This document shows, piece by piece, positions 50,638-60,194 of a DNA stretch of 64,000 nucleotides. The DNA comes from Haloarcula laminariae (GTDB lineage Archaea > Halobacteriota > Halobacteria > Halobacteriales > Haloarculaceae), in NCBI RefSeq assembly GCF_025457605.1, contig NZ_JAMZFY010000001.1, positions 1,736,001 through 1,800,000 on the forward strand, read 5' to 3'. The notes beneath the pieces were generated by a model. It had not been told where the DNA came from. It saw nothing but the letters and a program-made list of their open reading frames with translations, and ran no database searches. Each line of letters starts with the position of its first letter. The stretch's first letter is position 1. A program made the position numbers and the translations under genes.

Positions 50638-51162
50638 TCAGCGCCGGTCGAGCTCGGTGTCGAAGCGAGGCCGGAGCCGGTCGTAGGTGTCAGCGTCGAC
50701 GGAGGACCGCTCCAACGCGTAGATGCCGGTGATGTCGTGGTCCCCCGCCAGCCCCGTCAGGTGGTCCAGAAAGCGGATGACCCGCTTGTCGGTGGCGTAC
50801 ATGAGGAAGACGTTGAGGTTCTCCATCAGGAGATACCCGCTCCCGAGGGATTCGAAGGCCCGCGAGAGGCGCATGCTCAGCCCGGTCAGGTCGTCCGGCA
50901 CCAGGGGGTCACAGGTCCACATCGGCCCGTCGTAGGCCGTCTCGGCCCCCGAGATAGGAATCTGGGCGGCGGCGCCCAGTTCGACGCCCGCGCTCTCCAG
51001 CCGGTCGGCGACGGCCGTCGGCGGCTCCGAGGAGACGACGACAAGATTGCGGGTGGCGCCGTCCGGAAGGAAGCCAAACGGTGACGCCATCGACGGGAGC
51101 GACAGGAGGGCCTGTTCACCTCGGGGCAGCGAGAGGGAGTTCGACGCCCCGTTGGCACTCAC
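50638..51162 (-). CDS. KaiC-like/DUF7504 protein
   Basis: A 174-residue protein. It retains RecA/KaiC-like strands (NLVVVSSEPPTAVADRLES, LLMENLNVFLMYATDKRVIRFLDHLTGLA) but no Walker A loop, so it is unlikely to hydrolyse ATP. It fits the haloarchaeal DUF7504 group. Two GTG starts are possible (51204 and 51162). The second is used because the sequence before it looks like leader. A TTTATATG box lies near 51241-51250. It diverges from archaetidylserine synthase. Confidence 0.7.
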   Translation of the reverse strand: MSANGASNSLSLPRGEQALLSLPSMASPFGFLPDGATRNLVVVSSEPPTAVADRLESAGVELGAAAQIPISGAETAYDGPMWTCDPLVPDDLTGLSMRLSRAFESLGSGYLLMENLNVFLMYATDKRVIRFLDHLTGLAGDHDITGIYALERSSVDADTYDRLRPRFDTELDRR

Positions 51163-51327
51163 TGTGTGACACCTCGCTCTTCGGCCCCCTCGATACTCCC
51201 CCACATTGGTACTGCTCTCGTTCGGAATCGTCTACTGAGGCATATAAATAGCTTGTGTGAGAGCGGCGGACAGTTCGTCCCGAGCGGGTTTCGACTCTTT
51301 CATGTAGGCGGTGGTCCACCGCCAACC

Positions 51328-52017
51328 ATGGGCTTCAGGGTGCAGCGACGACTCAGCCGGGCCGACGCCGTGACGCTGTGTAACGCGGTCGTCGGCTTTG
51401 CCGCCGGCGTGGTGGCGTTTGCCGACCTCCACCTGGCCGCGCGGCTCGTGCTGTTGTCGGTTATCATCGACGCGCTCGACGGAATCGCGGCGCGCAACGG
51501 GGAGAGTTCCGACGTCGGTCCCCTGCTCGACTCCATCACGGACGTGGTCTCGTTCGGCGTCACGCCGAGTCTGTTCGTCTACGTCGTGGTGCGGTCGAGC
51601 TACGGCGGCGTCGGCGAGTCCGCGCCCCTCGTAACCGTCGCCGTCGTCGCGGTCGCCTCGCTGTACGCCGTCTTCTCCATCATCCGGACCGCCTTCTACA
51701 CCACGTACTTCGACGGGGCCGAGGAGCGGCCCGGGATGCCGAACTCGCTCGGGGCGATACTGCTGGCGACGGCCTATCTCGCCGGCGTCACCCATCCCGC
51801 CGTCATCGCGGTCGGTGCGGCCGTCCTCGCGGTCGCACAGGTCTCGCCGTTCGACTACCCCAAGCCGGGGGTCAGGACGGTGGGGCCGATGGGCGTCGTT
51901 CTCTTCGGGGCCGTCGTCGCCCCGACCGCCGTCGGTCGCGCTGCTCCGCGGCTCATGCTCGTCATCGCCCTGCTGTTTCTCGCCCTCGGGCCGCGCTACT
52001 ACTGGGCGGGCGAGTAG
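51328..52017 (+). CDS. pssA: CDP-archaeol:serine transferase (archaetidylserine synthase)
   Basis: A 229-residue membrane enzyme with about seven helices. ALDGIAARN...GPLLDSITDVVSFGV is the CDP-alcohol transferase signature with the DSITDVVSFG tail of phosphatidylserine synthases. FSIIRTAFY...GMPNSLGA also fits. It would make archaetidylserine from CDP-archaeol and serine. The ATG at 51328 is preferred over the 54-residue upstream extension. No decarboxylase gene (asd) is adjacent. Confidence 0.87.
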   Translation: MGFRVQRRLSRADAVTLCNAVVGFAAGVVAFADLHLAARLVLLSVIIDALDGIAARNGESSDVGPLLDSITDVVSFGVTPSLFVYVVVRSSYGGVGESAPLVTVAVVAVASLYAVFSIIRTAFYTTYFDGAEERPGMPNSLGAILLATAYLAGVTHPAVIAVGAAVLAVAQVSPFDYPKPGVRTVGPMGVVLFGAVVAPTAVGRAAPRLMLVIALLFLALGPRYYWAGE

Positions 52018-52231
52018 CGCCCCATCGACCGGTCGCCGCCCGACGGCATCGTCGAACGGCCCGGCCGCTCAGATTTGCCAGTCGTATGACTTTGGACGAG
52101 GCGGGTATCTTCCATCCGCACGCGCACACGAGCCAAGCGAATAAGAGGCCGCGCGGCGTAACGGCTCGGTGTGAACCGCATTCAAGCAACTAACTCCGAT
52201 TCGGCGTAGTCTGCCGGTTTTCGACGAAAGG

Positions 52232-52239
52232 TTTATATA
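52232..52239 (+). promoter_or_regulatory. TATA box of the DUF7127-cdc48 operon
   Basis: TTTATATA lies 26-33 bases upstream of the ATG at 52265. No other promoter-like element occurs before cdc48, so both genes are probably transcribed from here as a leaderless mRNA. Confidence 0.6.
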
Positions 52240-52264
52240 CTTATCGCACTTACCTATAGTTAGC

Positions 52265-52510
52265 ATGAACACAGACCAACAGTTGTTCGACGAGATGTCC
52301 GTTCGCCGATTCGAGTACGACGACGCCGTCGTGCTCGCTGCGGACGTGGGTGTCTCCGACGACACCAGCGTGGACGTCGTCGACGACACGGTGATTCTCG
52401 TCACCGGCGACGAGCAACACGAACAACCCCTGCCGGACGACAGCGACGCACATGCGTTTATCAACAATGGGATCCTCACTATCGAACTGTCAACGGAGGA
52501 GGCACACTAG
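52265..52510 (+). CDS. Small Hsp20-like protein preceding Cdc48 (DUF7127-like)
   Basis: An 81-residue acidic protein with a beta-strand pattern (FEYDDAVVLAADVGVSDDTSVDVVDDTVILVTG, then INNGILTIEL) like a stripped alpha-crystallin/Hsp20 domain. It corresponds to the haloarchaeal DUF7127 group. Its TAG stop is followed immediately by the cdc48 ATG with no spacer, so it could be a substrate adaptor or regulator of the ATPase. That role is inference from position. Confidence 0.75.
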   Translation: MNTDQQLFDEMSVRRFEYDDAVVLAADVGVSDDTSVDVVDDTVILVTGDEQHEQPLPDDSDAHAFINNGILTIELSTEEAH

Positions 52511-54778
52511 ATGAAACTAACAGTCAAACCACTCAAGCAGAAAGACGCGGGACGCGGCCTCGCGGCCATCGACCGGGCCGCGATGGACGAGATGGACTTG
52601 GAGAACGGCGACTACATCGTCCTCGAGGGACAGAGCCGAGCGGTCGCGCGTGTGTGGCCGGGCTACCCCGAGGACGACAGCAAGGGCATCGTCCGCATCG
52701 ACGGTCAGCTCCGCCAGGAGGCCGGCGTCGGTATCGACGACAACGTCACCGTCGAGAAGGCCGACGTCAAGCCCGCGACCAGCGTCACGGTCGCCCTGCC
52801 CCAGAACCTCCGCGTTCGGGGCAACGTCGGCCCGATGATTCGTAACAACCTCAGCGGGCAGGCCGTCACGCAGGGCCAGACCGTGCCCGTGAGCTTCGGG
52901 CTCGGCCCGCTCTCGTCGATGTCGGGCCAGAAGATTCCGCTCCGCATCGCAGAGACGGCCCCCTCCGGGACAGTCGTCATCACCGACTCGACGGAGATTC
53001 AGGTCAGCGAGAAGCCCGCCGAACAGATACGTGAGGGCGAAGGCGAGGGCGCAGCGAGCCCCGATTCGCCCGACGTGGCCTACGAGGACATCGGCGGCCT
53101 CGACGACGAGCTGGAGCAGGTCCGCGAGATGATAGAGCTGCCGATGCGCCACCCCGAGCTGTTCCAGCAGCTCGGCATCGAGCCGCCGAAAGGCGTCCTG
53201 CTCCACGGCCCGCCCGGCACCGGGAAGACCCTGATGGCGAAAGCCGTCGCCAACGAGATAGACGCGTACTTCACGACCATCTCCGGCCCGGAGATAATGT
53301 CGAAGTACTACGGCGAGAGCGAGGAGCAGCTCCGTGAGGTCTTCGAGGAGGCCGAGGAGAACTCGCCGGCCATCGTCTTCATCGACGAGATAGACTCCAT
53401 CGCACCCAAGCGGGGTGAGACCCAGGGGGACGTGGAACGGCGCGTCGTCGCCCAGCTCCTCTCCCTGATGGACGGGCTCGAAGAGCGCGGCCAGGTCATC
53501 GTCATCGGCGCGACCAACCGAATCGACGCCATCGACCCCGCGCTCCGGCGCGGTGGCCGCTTCGACCGCGAGATCGAGATCGGCGTCCCGGACAAGGAGG
53601 GGCGCAAGGAGATCCTGCAGGTCCACACCCGCGGGATGCCCCTCTCCGAGAAGATCGACATCGACAGCTACGCCGAGAACACCCACGGCTTCGTCGGCGC
53701 GGACCTGGCCACGCTGACCAAGGAGAGCGCGATGAACGCGCTCCGGCGCATCCGCCCGGAGCTCGACCTCGAATCCGAGGAGATAGACGCCGAGGTCCTT
53801 GAGCGACTGGAGATCACCGACGACGACGTGAAGGACGCGATGAAGGGCATCGAGCCCTCCGCGCTCCGCGAGGTCTTCGTCGAGGTCCCGGACGTGACCT
53901 GGGACTCCGTCGGCGGACTGGAGGACACCAAGGAGCGGCTCCGCGAGACCATCCAGTGGCCCCTGGAGTACGGCTCCGTCTTCGAAGCGATGGACCTCAA
54001 CGCCGCGAAGGGCGTGTTGCTGTACGGTCCGCCCGGCACGGGGAAGACCCTGCTGGCGAAGGCCGTCGCAAACGAGGCCCAGTCGAACTTCATCTCCGTG
54101 AAGGGCCCCGAGCTGCTGAACAAGTTCGTGGGAGAGTCCGAGAAGGGCGTTCGCGAAGTGTTCGCCAAGGCCCGCGAGAACGCCCCGACGGTGGTGTTCT
54201 TCGACGAGATCGACTCCATCGCCGGCGAACGCGGCGGCGGACAGACCGACTCCGGCGTCGGCGAACGGGTCGTCTCACAGCTGCTGACCGAACTCGACGG
54301 CATCGAGGAGATGGAGGACGTGGTCGTCGTCGCGACGACGAACCGACCCGACCTCATCGACAGCGCACTGCTGCGCCCGGGCCGACTGGACCGTCACGTC
54401 CACGTCCCGGTGCCCGACGAGGAGGCCCGACGGGCCATCTTCGTGGTCCACACCCGCGACAAACCGCTGGCCGACGGCATCGACCTCGACAGCCTGGCCC
54501 GCCGGACCGACGGCTACGTCGGCGCCGACATCGAGGCCGTCTGCCGCGAGGCGTCGATGGCCGCGACCCGGGAGTTCATCAACAGCGTGGACCCCGAGGA
54601 CATCGGCGACTCGGTCTCCAACGTCCGCGTGACGATGGACCACTTCGAGCACGCGCTCACGGAAGTCGGCCCCAGCGTCACCGAGGAGACCCGCGAGCAG
54701 TACGACGAGATAGAACAGCGGTTCGACACGGCCGAGCCCGACCTCGAAGAGGACAAGGTCAGCCGGACGTTCCAGTAG
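52511..54778 (+). CDS. cdc48: Cdc48/VCP family AAA+ ATPase
   Basis: A 755-residue unfoldase/segregase. The N domain (about 1-175, with [18 protein letters not shown]) precedes two AAA modules, each with Walker A GPPGTGKT and a DEIDS Walker B, plus Arg fingers. In archaea it extracts and unfolds proteins, often feeding the proteasome. The C terminus ends VSRTFQ without a clear HbYX tail. It starts directly at the end of the upstream gene. Confidence 0.96.
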   Translation: MKLTVKPLKQKDAGRGLAAIDRAAMDEMDLENGDYIVLEGQSRAVARVWPGYPEDDSKGIVRIDGQLRQEAGVGIDDNVTVEKADVKPATSVTVALPQNLRVRGNVGPMIRNNLSGQAVTQGQTVPVSFGLGPLSSMSGQKIPLRIAETAPSGTVVITDSTEIQVSEKPAEQIREGEGEGAASPDSPDVAYEDIGGLDDELEQVREMIELPMRHPELFQQLGIEPPKGVLLHGPPGTGKTLMAKAVANEIDAYFTTISGPEIMSKYYGESEEQLREVFEEAEENSPAIVFIDEIDSIAPKRGETQGDVERRVVAQLLSLMDGLEERGQVIVIGATNRIDAIDPALRRGGRFDREIEIGVPDKEGRKEILQVHTRGMPLSEKIDIDSYAENTHGFVGADLATLTKESAMNALRRIRPELDLESEEIDAEVLERLEITDDDVKDAMKGIEPSALREVFVEVPDVTWDSVGGLEDTKERLRETIQWPLEYGSVFEAMDLNAAKGVLLYGPPGTGKTLLAKAVANEAQSNFISVKGPELLNKFVGESEKGVREVFAKARENAPTVVFFDEIDSIAGERGGGQTDSGVGERVVSQLLTELDGIEEMEDVVVVATTNRPDLIDSALLRPGRLDRHVHVPVPDEEARRAIFVVHTRDKPLADGIDLDSLARRTDGYVGADIEAVCREASMAATREFINSVDPEDIGDSVSNVRVTMDHFEHALTEVGPSVTEETREQYDEIEQRFDTAEPDLEEDKVSRTFQ

Positions 54779-54930
54779 GACCGCTCGGGCGCTCTCGCGG
54801 CGCTTCGCTGCGCTGTGGGCGCTTCCGGCGATAATAATCCCACTGGAACGGCCGATTTGCCGCACCGCTTCTCTCAATCGTGACATTCACTCGACCACTT
54901 ATTTAACGTCAGCGTCCGCACACTACGGTA

Positions 54931-55737
54931 ATGTCCGGGTGGCTGGACTCCGCTGGCGGTCACGCCGAGGAGGGAGAGGGCCACGAACACCGGAGCCGCT
55001 GGCCCCTCATCGCGGCCGTCGGCGCCGGGCTGCTGTATCTCGGCGCCGGCTTCTTCTTCGTCGGGCTCGACCTCGTCCCGGTTGTCATCCCCGCGGGGCT
55101 CGCCGTCGTCGGCGCCCTGGGACTGCTCGTCGGCCTGTTCGGCTGGGCCTACGAGGCGTTCGTCGGACCGGCCGCCGGCCACGGCGGCCACGCGGACCGC
55201 TACAGGACGACGATGATACTCTTTCTGGCCTCGGACGTGTCCACGTTCTCGGCGGGCTTTATCTACTACGCGTTCGTCCGGGCCGGAGCCTGGGAGACGA
55301 GCCACGAACTCCTGACCCCGCTCGTCTTCGTCAACACCGCCCTGCTGGTCGCCAGCAGTTTCACCATCCACTACGGCCACCACGCGCTCGAAGCGGGCGA
55401 CCGCAGGAAGTTCCTGGGCCTGCTAGGGGCGACGCTGGCGCTGGGGGTCGTCTTCCTCGTCGGGCAGGGCTACGAGTACTACGAACTGCTCGTCGTCGAG
55501 GGGTTCTCGCTGACCAGCGGCGTCCTCGGGAGCGCGTTCTACGGGCTCACCGGACTCCACGGGCTCCACGTCGCGCTGGGCGTCGTACTCATCGCCATCG
55601 CCTTCGGCCGGTCGCTCCGGGGCGAGTACGGCCCGGGCCACGACACCGCCATCAGAACGACCTCGCTGTACTGGCACTTCGTCGACGCGGTGTGGCTCTT
55701 CCTCGTCCTCGCCCTCTACGTCGGCGCGTCGGTGTAG
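54931..55737 (+). CDS. coxC: Cytochrome c oxidase subunit III
   Basis: A 268-residue protein with about seven transmembrane helices. MILFLASDVSTFSAGFIYYAF, SSFTIHYGHHALEAGDR, FLVGQGYEYYEL, GLTGLHGLHVALG and a terminal YWHFVDAVWLFLVLALYV are typical of heme-copper oxidase subunit III. ACTTATTTAAC lies 24-34 bases upstream. The N terminus is His-rich and soluble. It converges on the next genes of the oxidase locus. Confidence 0.95.
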   Translation: MSGWLDSAGGHAEEGEGHEHRSRWPLIAAVGAGLLYLGAGFFFVGLDLVPVVIPAGLAVVGALGLLVGLFGWAYEAFVGPAAGHGGHADRYRTTMILFLASDVSTFSAGFIYYAFVRAGAWETSHELLTPLVFVNTALLVASSFTIHYGHHALEAGDRRKFLGLLGATLALGVVFLVGQGYEYYELLVVEGFSLTSGVLGSAFYGLTGLHGLHVALGVVLIAIAFGRSLRGEYGPGHDTAIRTTSLYWHFVDAVWLFLVLALYVGASV

Positions 55738-55777
55738 ACGCGCTCGACAGAGCCCACGGCGAGACGCGTCCGCCCAG

Positions 55778-56287
55778 TCACGTCACGTTCGCCCCGTCCT
55801 CCAGTTCGACGAGCTTCCGGTAGATCGGCGGGCTGAGAACGCCGACGACGCCGAAGATGATGGCGAACACGCCCAGCGGGAACTGGAGTTCGGGCGCGAC
55901 GAAGCAGGGGTTCTCCGCGACCACGGTGACGTAGTGGCGTTCCCCGTCCTTGCGGACGATAACGCCGTCCCGGAAGGTGTCTCCGTTCGGGAACTCACCG
56001 GAGACGCGGGCTTCCCCGCGGGGGGACGCCAGCGCTTCGTCGAACGCCGCCTGTTCGGCCGTCGAGAGGTCGCCGTACTGTATTCGCGGCAAGTTCGGCG
56101 CCGGTCCGTCGAACCGCTGGGCGGTCTCCTCGGGGCTTTCGACCGCTATCGTGGGCTGGTCACAGGTGGTGATGTCCTCCTGGATGATGGCGTAACCGCC
56201 CGGGACCGCGCCGCCGATACCGACGGCGATGAGCAGGACGCCGACGAACGGGGCGACGTAGGTAAAGAGGACGGACTCGTCGCTCAT
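55778..56287 (-). CDS. Two-helix membrane protein of the oxidase locus, unknown
   Basis: A 169-residue protein with one transmembrane helix near each end and an intervening soluble domain of about 90 residues (CDQPTIAVES...NGDTFRDGVIVRKDGERHYV). Its ATG is one base from the end of coxA, so it is the second gene of the coxA operon. Its Cys pair (TCD and NPCF) might matter for metal delivery or a disulfide, but no known family is recognised. Confidence 0.68.
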   Translation of the reverse strand: MSDESVLFTYVAPFVGVLLIAVGIGGAVPGGYAIIQEDITTCDQPTIAVESPEETAQRFDGPAPNLPRIQYGDLSTAEQAAFDEALASPRGEARVSGEFPNGDTFRDGVIVRKDGERHYVTVVAENPCFVAPELQFPLGVFAIIFGVVGVLSPPIYRKLVELEDGANVT

Positions 56288-56288
56288 C

Positions 56289-58556
56289 TCAGGCCCCCAC
56301 GTCGGTCCGACGGGACCGGAGGAACTGGAAGGTCACTGCCAGGCCGAGCCCGTACGCCCAGTGGGCGACGAAGACGAAGGCCAGGTACCCCAGGAAGGCC
56401 AGTCCCTCCTGGTCGGTGTAGAACGCGACGGAGAACCCTGTCGCGACCAGCGTCGCGAACACCAACCCCGTCTCGAACATCCGCCGGCCGGGCAGGAACT
56501 CCTGGAACGAGAGAAAGAGGAGCGGCCAGACGACGGTGCCGGCGACGAGGAAGAGCACTGCACCGATGAGCTGGCTCGTCCCCAGCCCCACCAGCTCCGA
56601 TATCTCGGCGAAGGAGGCGGGGTCGAGCACGCCGATGACGATGGCGGTACCGATGCCGCCGGTCATCAGGAACGTGCCGGTAAACCCGGCCACGGCCGCC
56701 ATCGAGGCGTTCCGGTAGACGTTCTGGGCGACGGTACCGACCCCGCCGAGCAGCCCCATCGGCTGCAGCTCGGGCGCGTACGACCGCCGGGTAGTCTCCG
56801 GCTGGGCCGGTTCCATGTCGTACTTCTCGACCATCCGCGCCTCGAACCACTGCCACTCCCGAGTGAACTGGTTCGTCGCCTTCAGGTTCCACGGGTCGGT
56901 CGTCCGGACCACCTCGCCGCGCCAGTACGACACCAGCATGTTGTAGAGCCACATCACGGCCGAGAGGCCGACGACGTAGCCTCCGACGGTGGCTATCTGC
57001 TGGGCGAGCTGGTACTCCGGCGGGTAGATGGCCTGGCGTCGGGGCAGTCCCAGGCCGCCGATGACCAGCAAAACCATGAACGTGACGAACGCGCCGACGA
57101 TGAGCAGTCCGGACTGGAACTTCGCCAGCCGCCTGTCGTACCACCGGCCCGTGAGGATGGGGTACCAGTAGTACGACGAGGCTATCATCAGCATCGGGAT
57201 GATGCCGACGACGATGAGGTGGAAGTGGCCCACGACGTAGTAGGTCCCGTGATAGAGGATGTCGACGGGGATGACCGCGAGGAAGACGCCGGTGACGCCG
57301 CCGATGATGAACGTCCCGATGCCACCGGCACAGAGGATAAACGGCGCCGAGAGCCTGATATTCCCGTCCCACATCGTGGTCAGCCAGTTGAACACCTTGA
57401 TGGCGCTCGGGACGGCGATAGCGATGGAGATGGCCATGAACGAGGCCTTGAGTCGCGGGTCGACGCTCGTGGTGAACATGTGGTGGGCCCAGACGCCGAA
57501 TGACATCACGGCCAGCCCCAGCGTCGAGTAGACGATGAACTGGTAGCCAAACAGTTTGCGGCCGACGAACTTCGGGAGGATGAGGCTCATCAGCCCCGTC
57601 GCCGGCAGGAAGAGGATGTAGACCTCCGGGTGGCCCCAGAACCAGAACAGGTGCTGCCAGAGAATCGGTCCGCCGCCTTCGGTCGTGAAGAAGGTGGTCC
57701 CGAGATTCCGGTCCAGCAGGAGCATCACCAGGGCGCTCCCCAGCAGCGGGAACGCGAACAGCGCGATGGAACTCGTCACCAGCATGTTCCAGGAGAAGAT
57801 GTCGAGGTTGCTCCAGTTCACGTCGTCAGCGCGCTCGTAGACGACCGTCGCGATGAAGTTGATGGCGCCGACCGTTGTCGCGATACCGCTCAGGTGCAGC
57901 CCGAGCAACAGGAGGTCTATCTGCGGATTGGGTTGGACGACGGAGAGGGGCGCGTACAGCGTCCAGCCGACGCTGACCTCCCGGAGGGACAGGAAAAACG
58001 CAATCCGCTCCGCCGGGAGGAAGACGCTGAGAACCTGCCCGCCTATCTGGACGAGGAGGCCAAAGCGGGCCATCAACAGCGCGGGCGGGAGCAGCCAGAA
58101 GCCGATGGCGTTGACGCGGGGAAACGCCATGTCGTCGGCCCCGATGAGCAGCGGGAGGAAGTAGTTCCCGATGCCGAAGAAGACGGGCAGGACGAAGAAG
58201 ATGAGCATCGTCAGCCCGTGGGTGGTGAAGAGTGCGTTGTACGTCTCCGGCGTCCAGATGTCGGCGGGCGGCGTCAACAGCTCGGTGCGGAGCATCATCG
58301 CGTCCGTCCCGCCCCAGAGGGCGGCGACCGTCCCGAAAGCGATGTAGAGGAGGCCGATCTCCCGGTGGTTCGTCGTCGTCAGCCAGCGCAACGCCTCGTC
58401 CTGGAGGCGGCCGAGTTCGAACCGCACCCCCTCGCGCGAGAGGTAGCCGCCGTCACTGGCGGGCCGGGCCTCGTGGCGGGCCCGGAGCCAGATAGCGACG
58501 ATGCTCAGGGCGAGCAACGCGAGCGCGCCCCCTTCGATTACGGCGCGGTTCAGCAT
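56289..58556 (-). CDS. coxA: Heme-copper oxidase subunit I, extended form
   Basis: A 755-residue membrane protein. THGLTMLIFFVLPVF and the heme a His (GLHLSG region), WGHPEVYIL (CuB His and cross-linked Tyr, and the E of the D channel), WAHHMF (CuB His pair) and VVGHFHLIVVG (heme ligands) identify an aa3-type (family A) oxidase. The common length is near 550-600. Here an N-terminal helix and an added C-terminal segment of about 200 residues with about four more helices extend the core. The ATG at 58556 opens the frame. Confidence 0.94.
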   Translation of the reverse strand: MLNRAVIEGGALALLALSIVAIWLRARHEARPASDGGYLSREGVRFELGRLQDEALRWLTTTNHREIGLLYIAFGTVAALWGGTDAMMLRTELLTPPADIWTPETYNALFTTHGLTMLIFFVLPVFFGIGNYFLPLLIGADDMAFPRVNAIGFWLLPPALLMARFGLLVQIGGQVLSVFLPAERIAFFLSLREVSVGWTLYAPLSVVQPNPQIDLLLLGLHLSGIATTVGAINFIATVVYERADDVNWSNLDIFSWNMLVTSSIALFAFPLLGSALVMLLLDRNLGTTFFTTEGGGPILWQHLFWFWGHPEVYILFLPATGLMSLILPKFVGRKLFGYQFIVYSTLGLAVMSFGVWAHHMFTTSVDPRLKASFMAISIAIAVPSAIKVFNWLTTMWDGNIRLSAPFILCAGGIGTFIIGGVTGVFLAVIPVDILYHGTYYVVGHFHLIVVGIIPMLMIASSYYWYPILTGRWYDRRLAKFQSGLLIVGAFVTFMVLLVIGGLGLPRRQAIYPPEYQLAQQIATVGGYVVGLSAVMWLYNMLVSYWRGEVVRTTDPWNLKATNQFTREWQWFEARMVEKYDMEPAQPETTRRSYAPELQPMGLLGGVGTVAQNVYRNASMAAVAGFTGTFLMTGGIGTAIVIGVLDPASFAEISELVGLGTSQLIGAVLFLVAGTVVWPLLFLSFQEFLPGRRMFETGLVFATLVATGFSVAFYTDQEGLAFLGYLAFVFVAHWAYGLGLAVTFQFLRSRRTDVGA

Positions 58557-58675
58557 CGACGCGGGGTCGCGAGCGCCGCGGTAGTCACTGGCCCGGTCGC
58601 CGAAAGCATTACTCGATTCTCATAGTTCCACCGACATAAAACTACGCGGGGGTGGGACGAGACCGCCAAAACTGG

Positions 58676-58694
58676 TTGGCCAAACTATATTATA
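58676..58694 (+). promoter_or_regulatory. coxB promoter: TTGGCCAA palindrome and TATA box
   Basis: CTATATTATA (58685-58694) lies 23-32 bases upstream of the coxB ATG. The 8-bp palindrome TTGGCCAA (58676-58683) abuts it on the upstream side, where TFB or a regulator would bind. A leaderless coxB mRNA is predicted. Confidence 0.55.
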
Positions 58695-58716
58695 CTTCCA
58701 CCGGTAGCTGTTTCCA

Positions 58717-59502
58717 ATGCGCCTCAGTCGCGCACTGTCCTGGCTTTGTGTCCTCGCTCTCGGCGCAGTAGCGCTCAGTACGCCGGCAGCGGCCCAGTCG
58801 GTCAACAGGGCCACTATCGACGAGCTGAACGAACAGCTGCTGTACGTCGCCCTGCCCCTGACGCTGTTCGTGGAGCTGATGCTCGTCTACGCCATCTACC
58901 GGTTCCACAACAACGACACCCCCCGACCCACCGTCGACGACCCGGCGCTTGAGGTCACCTGGACCGCGGCGACCGGTGCCATCCTCGTGTTCGTCGGCGT
59001 CTCCGGCTTCTTCGTGCTGGCGAACCCCTATATCTCGCCTGTCGCGGCCGATGCGACCGGCGAGGGCGTCGCCGACGAGGCCGAGATAGACGTCCTCACC
59101 TACCAGTGGGGGTACGAGTTCGGCTACCCCGACTCGAACGTGACGACGAGCGAAACGCTCTACCTGCCGAACAACACCGACGTTCGGTTCACGATGACAT
59201 CGAGCGACGTCATCCACTCGTTTTTCATACCGGAGCTGGGGGTCAAACAGGACATCTTCCCGAACCAGGAGACGATTGCCATGACCCGCCCGACCGAGAC
59301 AGGCACGTATAAGCTCTACTGCGCGGAGCTGTGTGGGTCGGGCCACGCGCGGATGCAGGCCGACGTCGTCGTCCTGAGCCAGTCCGATTACGACGCCTGG
59401 CTCGACGAGCAACGCGGGAGCGGAAACTCCACGGCCGCGCCCGACGGGGTGAACGCGACCGACGGCGGAAATACCACCGCGTCCGCCACACAGACGGCCT
59501 GA
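58717..59502 (+). CDS. coxB: Cytochrome c oxidase subunit II
   Basis: A 261-residue protein with a Sec signal or first helix, a second helix and a soluble CuA domain. H167 (DVIHSFF) and C202-x-E204-x-C206-x3-H210-x2-M213 (CAELCGSGHARM) form the binuclear CuA site, so it accepts electrons from a soluble or surface donor. The last 30 residues are Asn/Thr/Ser-rich. It diverges from coxA and is followed by the DUF420 gene. Confidence 0.96.
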   Translation: MRLSRALSWLCVLALGAVALSTPAAAQSVNRATIDELNEQLLYVALPLTLFVELMLVYAIYRFHNNDTPRPTVDDPALEVTWTAATGAILVFVGVSGFFVLANPYISPVAADATGEGVADEAEIDVLTYQWGYEFGYPDSNVTTSETLYLPNNTDVRFTMTSSDVIHSFFIPELGVKQDIFPNQETIAMTRPTETGTYKLYCAELCGSGHARMQADVVVLSQSDYDAWLDEQRGSGNSTAAPDGVNATDGGNTTASATQTA

Positions 59503-59605
59503 AGCCGGCCGGTCACCGCCACGTCGGCTCCGCCGTGGCTCGCCGTGAGACAGTTGAAAGAGCCAGTTCACAACCCACTTCATCCGGCGCCGCTAACCGC
59601 CACCC

Positions 59606-60163
59606 ATGTTGGACGTACGCGAGCGGGTCCCCGCACTCACTGCAGCGTTGACGGTCGTATCACTGGCGCTCGTCTTCGGCGCGGTCGGCGGTGCGATTCC
59701 GACCGCGCTGCTTCCCCGCGCTCCCGACGCTGTCCTCGAAGCCATCCCGACGGTCAACGCGTTCGTCAGCATCGCCGCTATCGTGACAATCCTCACCGGC
59801 CTCCGGGCGGTCCGACGGGGGGACATCGAACGGCATCGACAGCTGATGGTCGCCACCTTCGGCCTGTTCGTCGCCTTTCTCGTGCTCTACCTCTATCGCG
59901 TCTCGCTCGTGGGCCCGACCGAGTTCGCGGGCCCGGCCGCCGTCGAGACGTACGTCTACTTCCCGCTGCTCGCCGTCCACATCCTGCTCGCCATCGCCGC
60001 CATCCCCGCGGTCTACTACACGCTCCTGCTGGCGGTGAGCTATCCGGTCTCGGAGCTGCGCCGGACGAACCACCCACGCGCCGGGAAGGTAGCCGCGACG
60101 CTGTGGCTGATATCGTTCTCGCTGGGCGTCGTCGTCTACGCGATGCTGTATCTGCTGTGGTGA
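59606..60163 (+). CDS. DUF420 membrane protein
   Basis: A 185-residue protein with five transmembrane helices. IPTVNAFVSIAAIVTILTGLRAVRRGDIERHRQLMV and a His-rich loop (AVHILLAIAAIP) match the DUF420 family, often found beside cytochrome oxidase genes and thought to help oxidase assembly. It follows coxB by 103 bases in the same direction, which supports that role. Confidence 0.88.
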   Translation: MLDVRERVPALTAALTVVSLALVFGAVGGAIPTALLPRAPDAVLEAIPTVNAFVSIAAIVTILTGLRAVRRGDIERHRQLMVATFGLFVAFLVLYLYRVSLVGPTEFAGPAAVETYVYFPLLAVHILLAIAAIPAVYYTLLLAVSYPVSELRRTNHPRAGKVAATLWLISFSLGVVVYAMLYLLW

Positions 60164-60194
60164 GCGCCCGAGAGCGGTACGGAGACCGCCCGCT

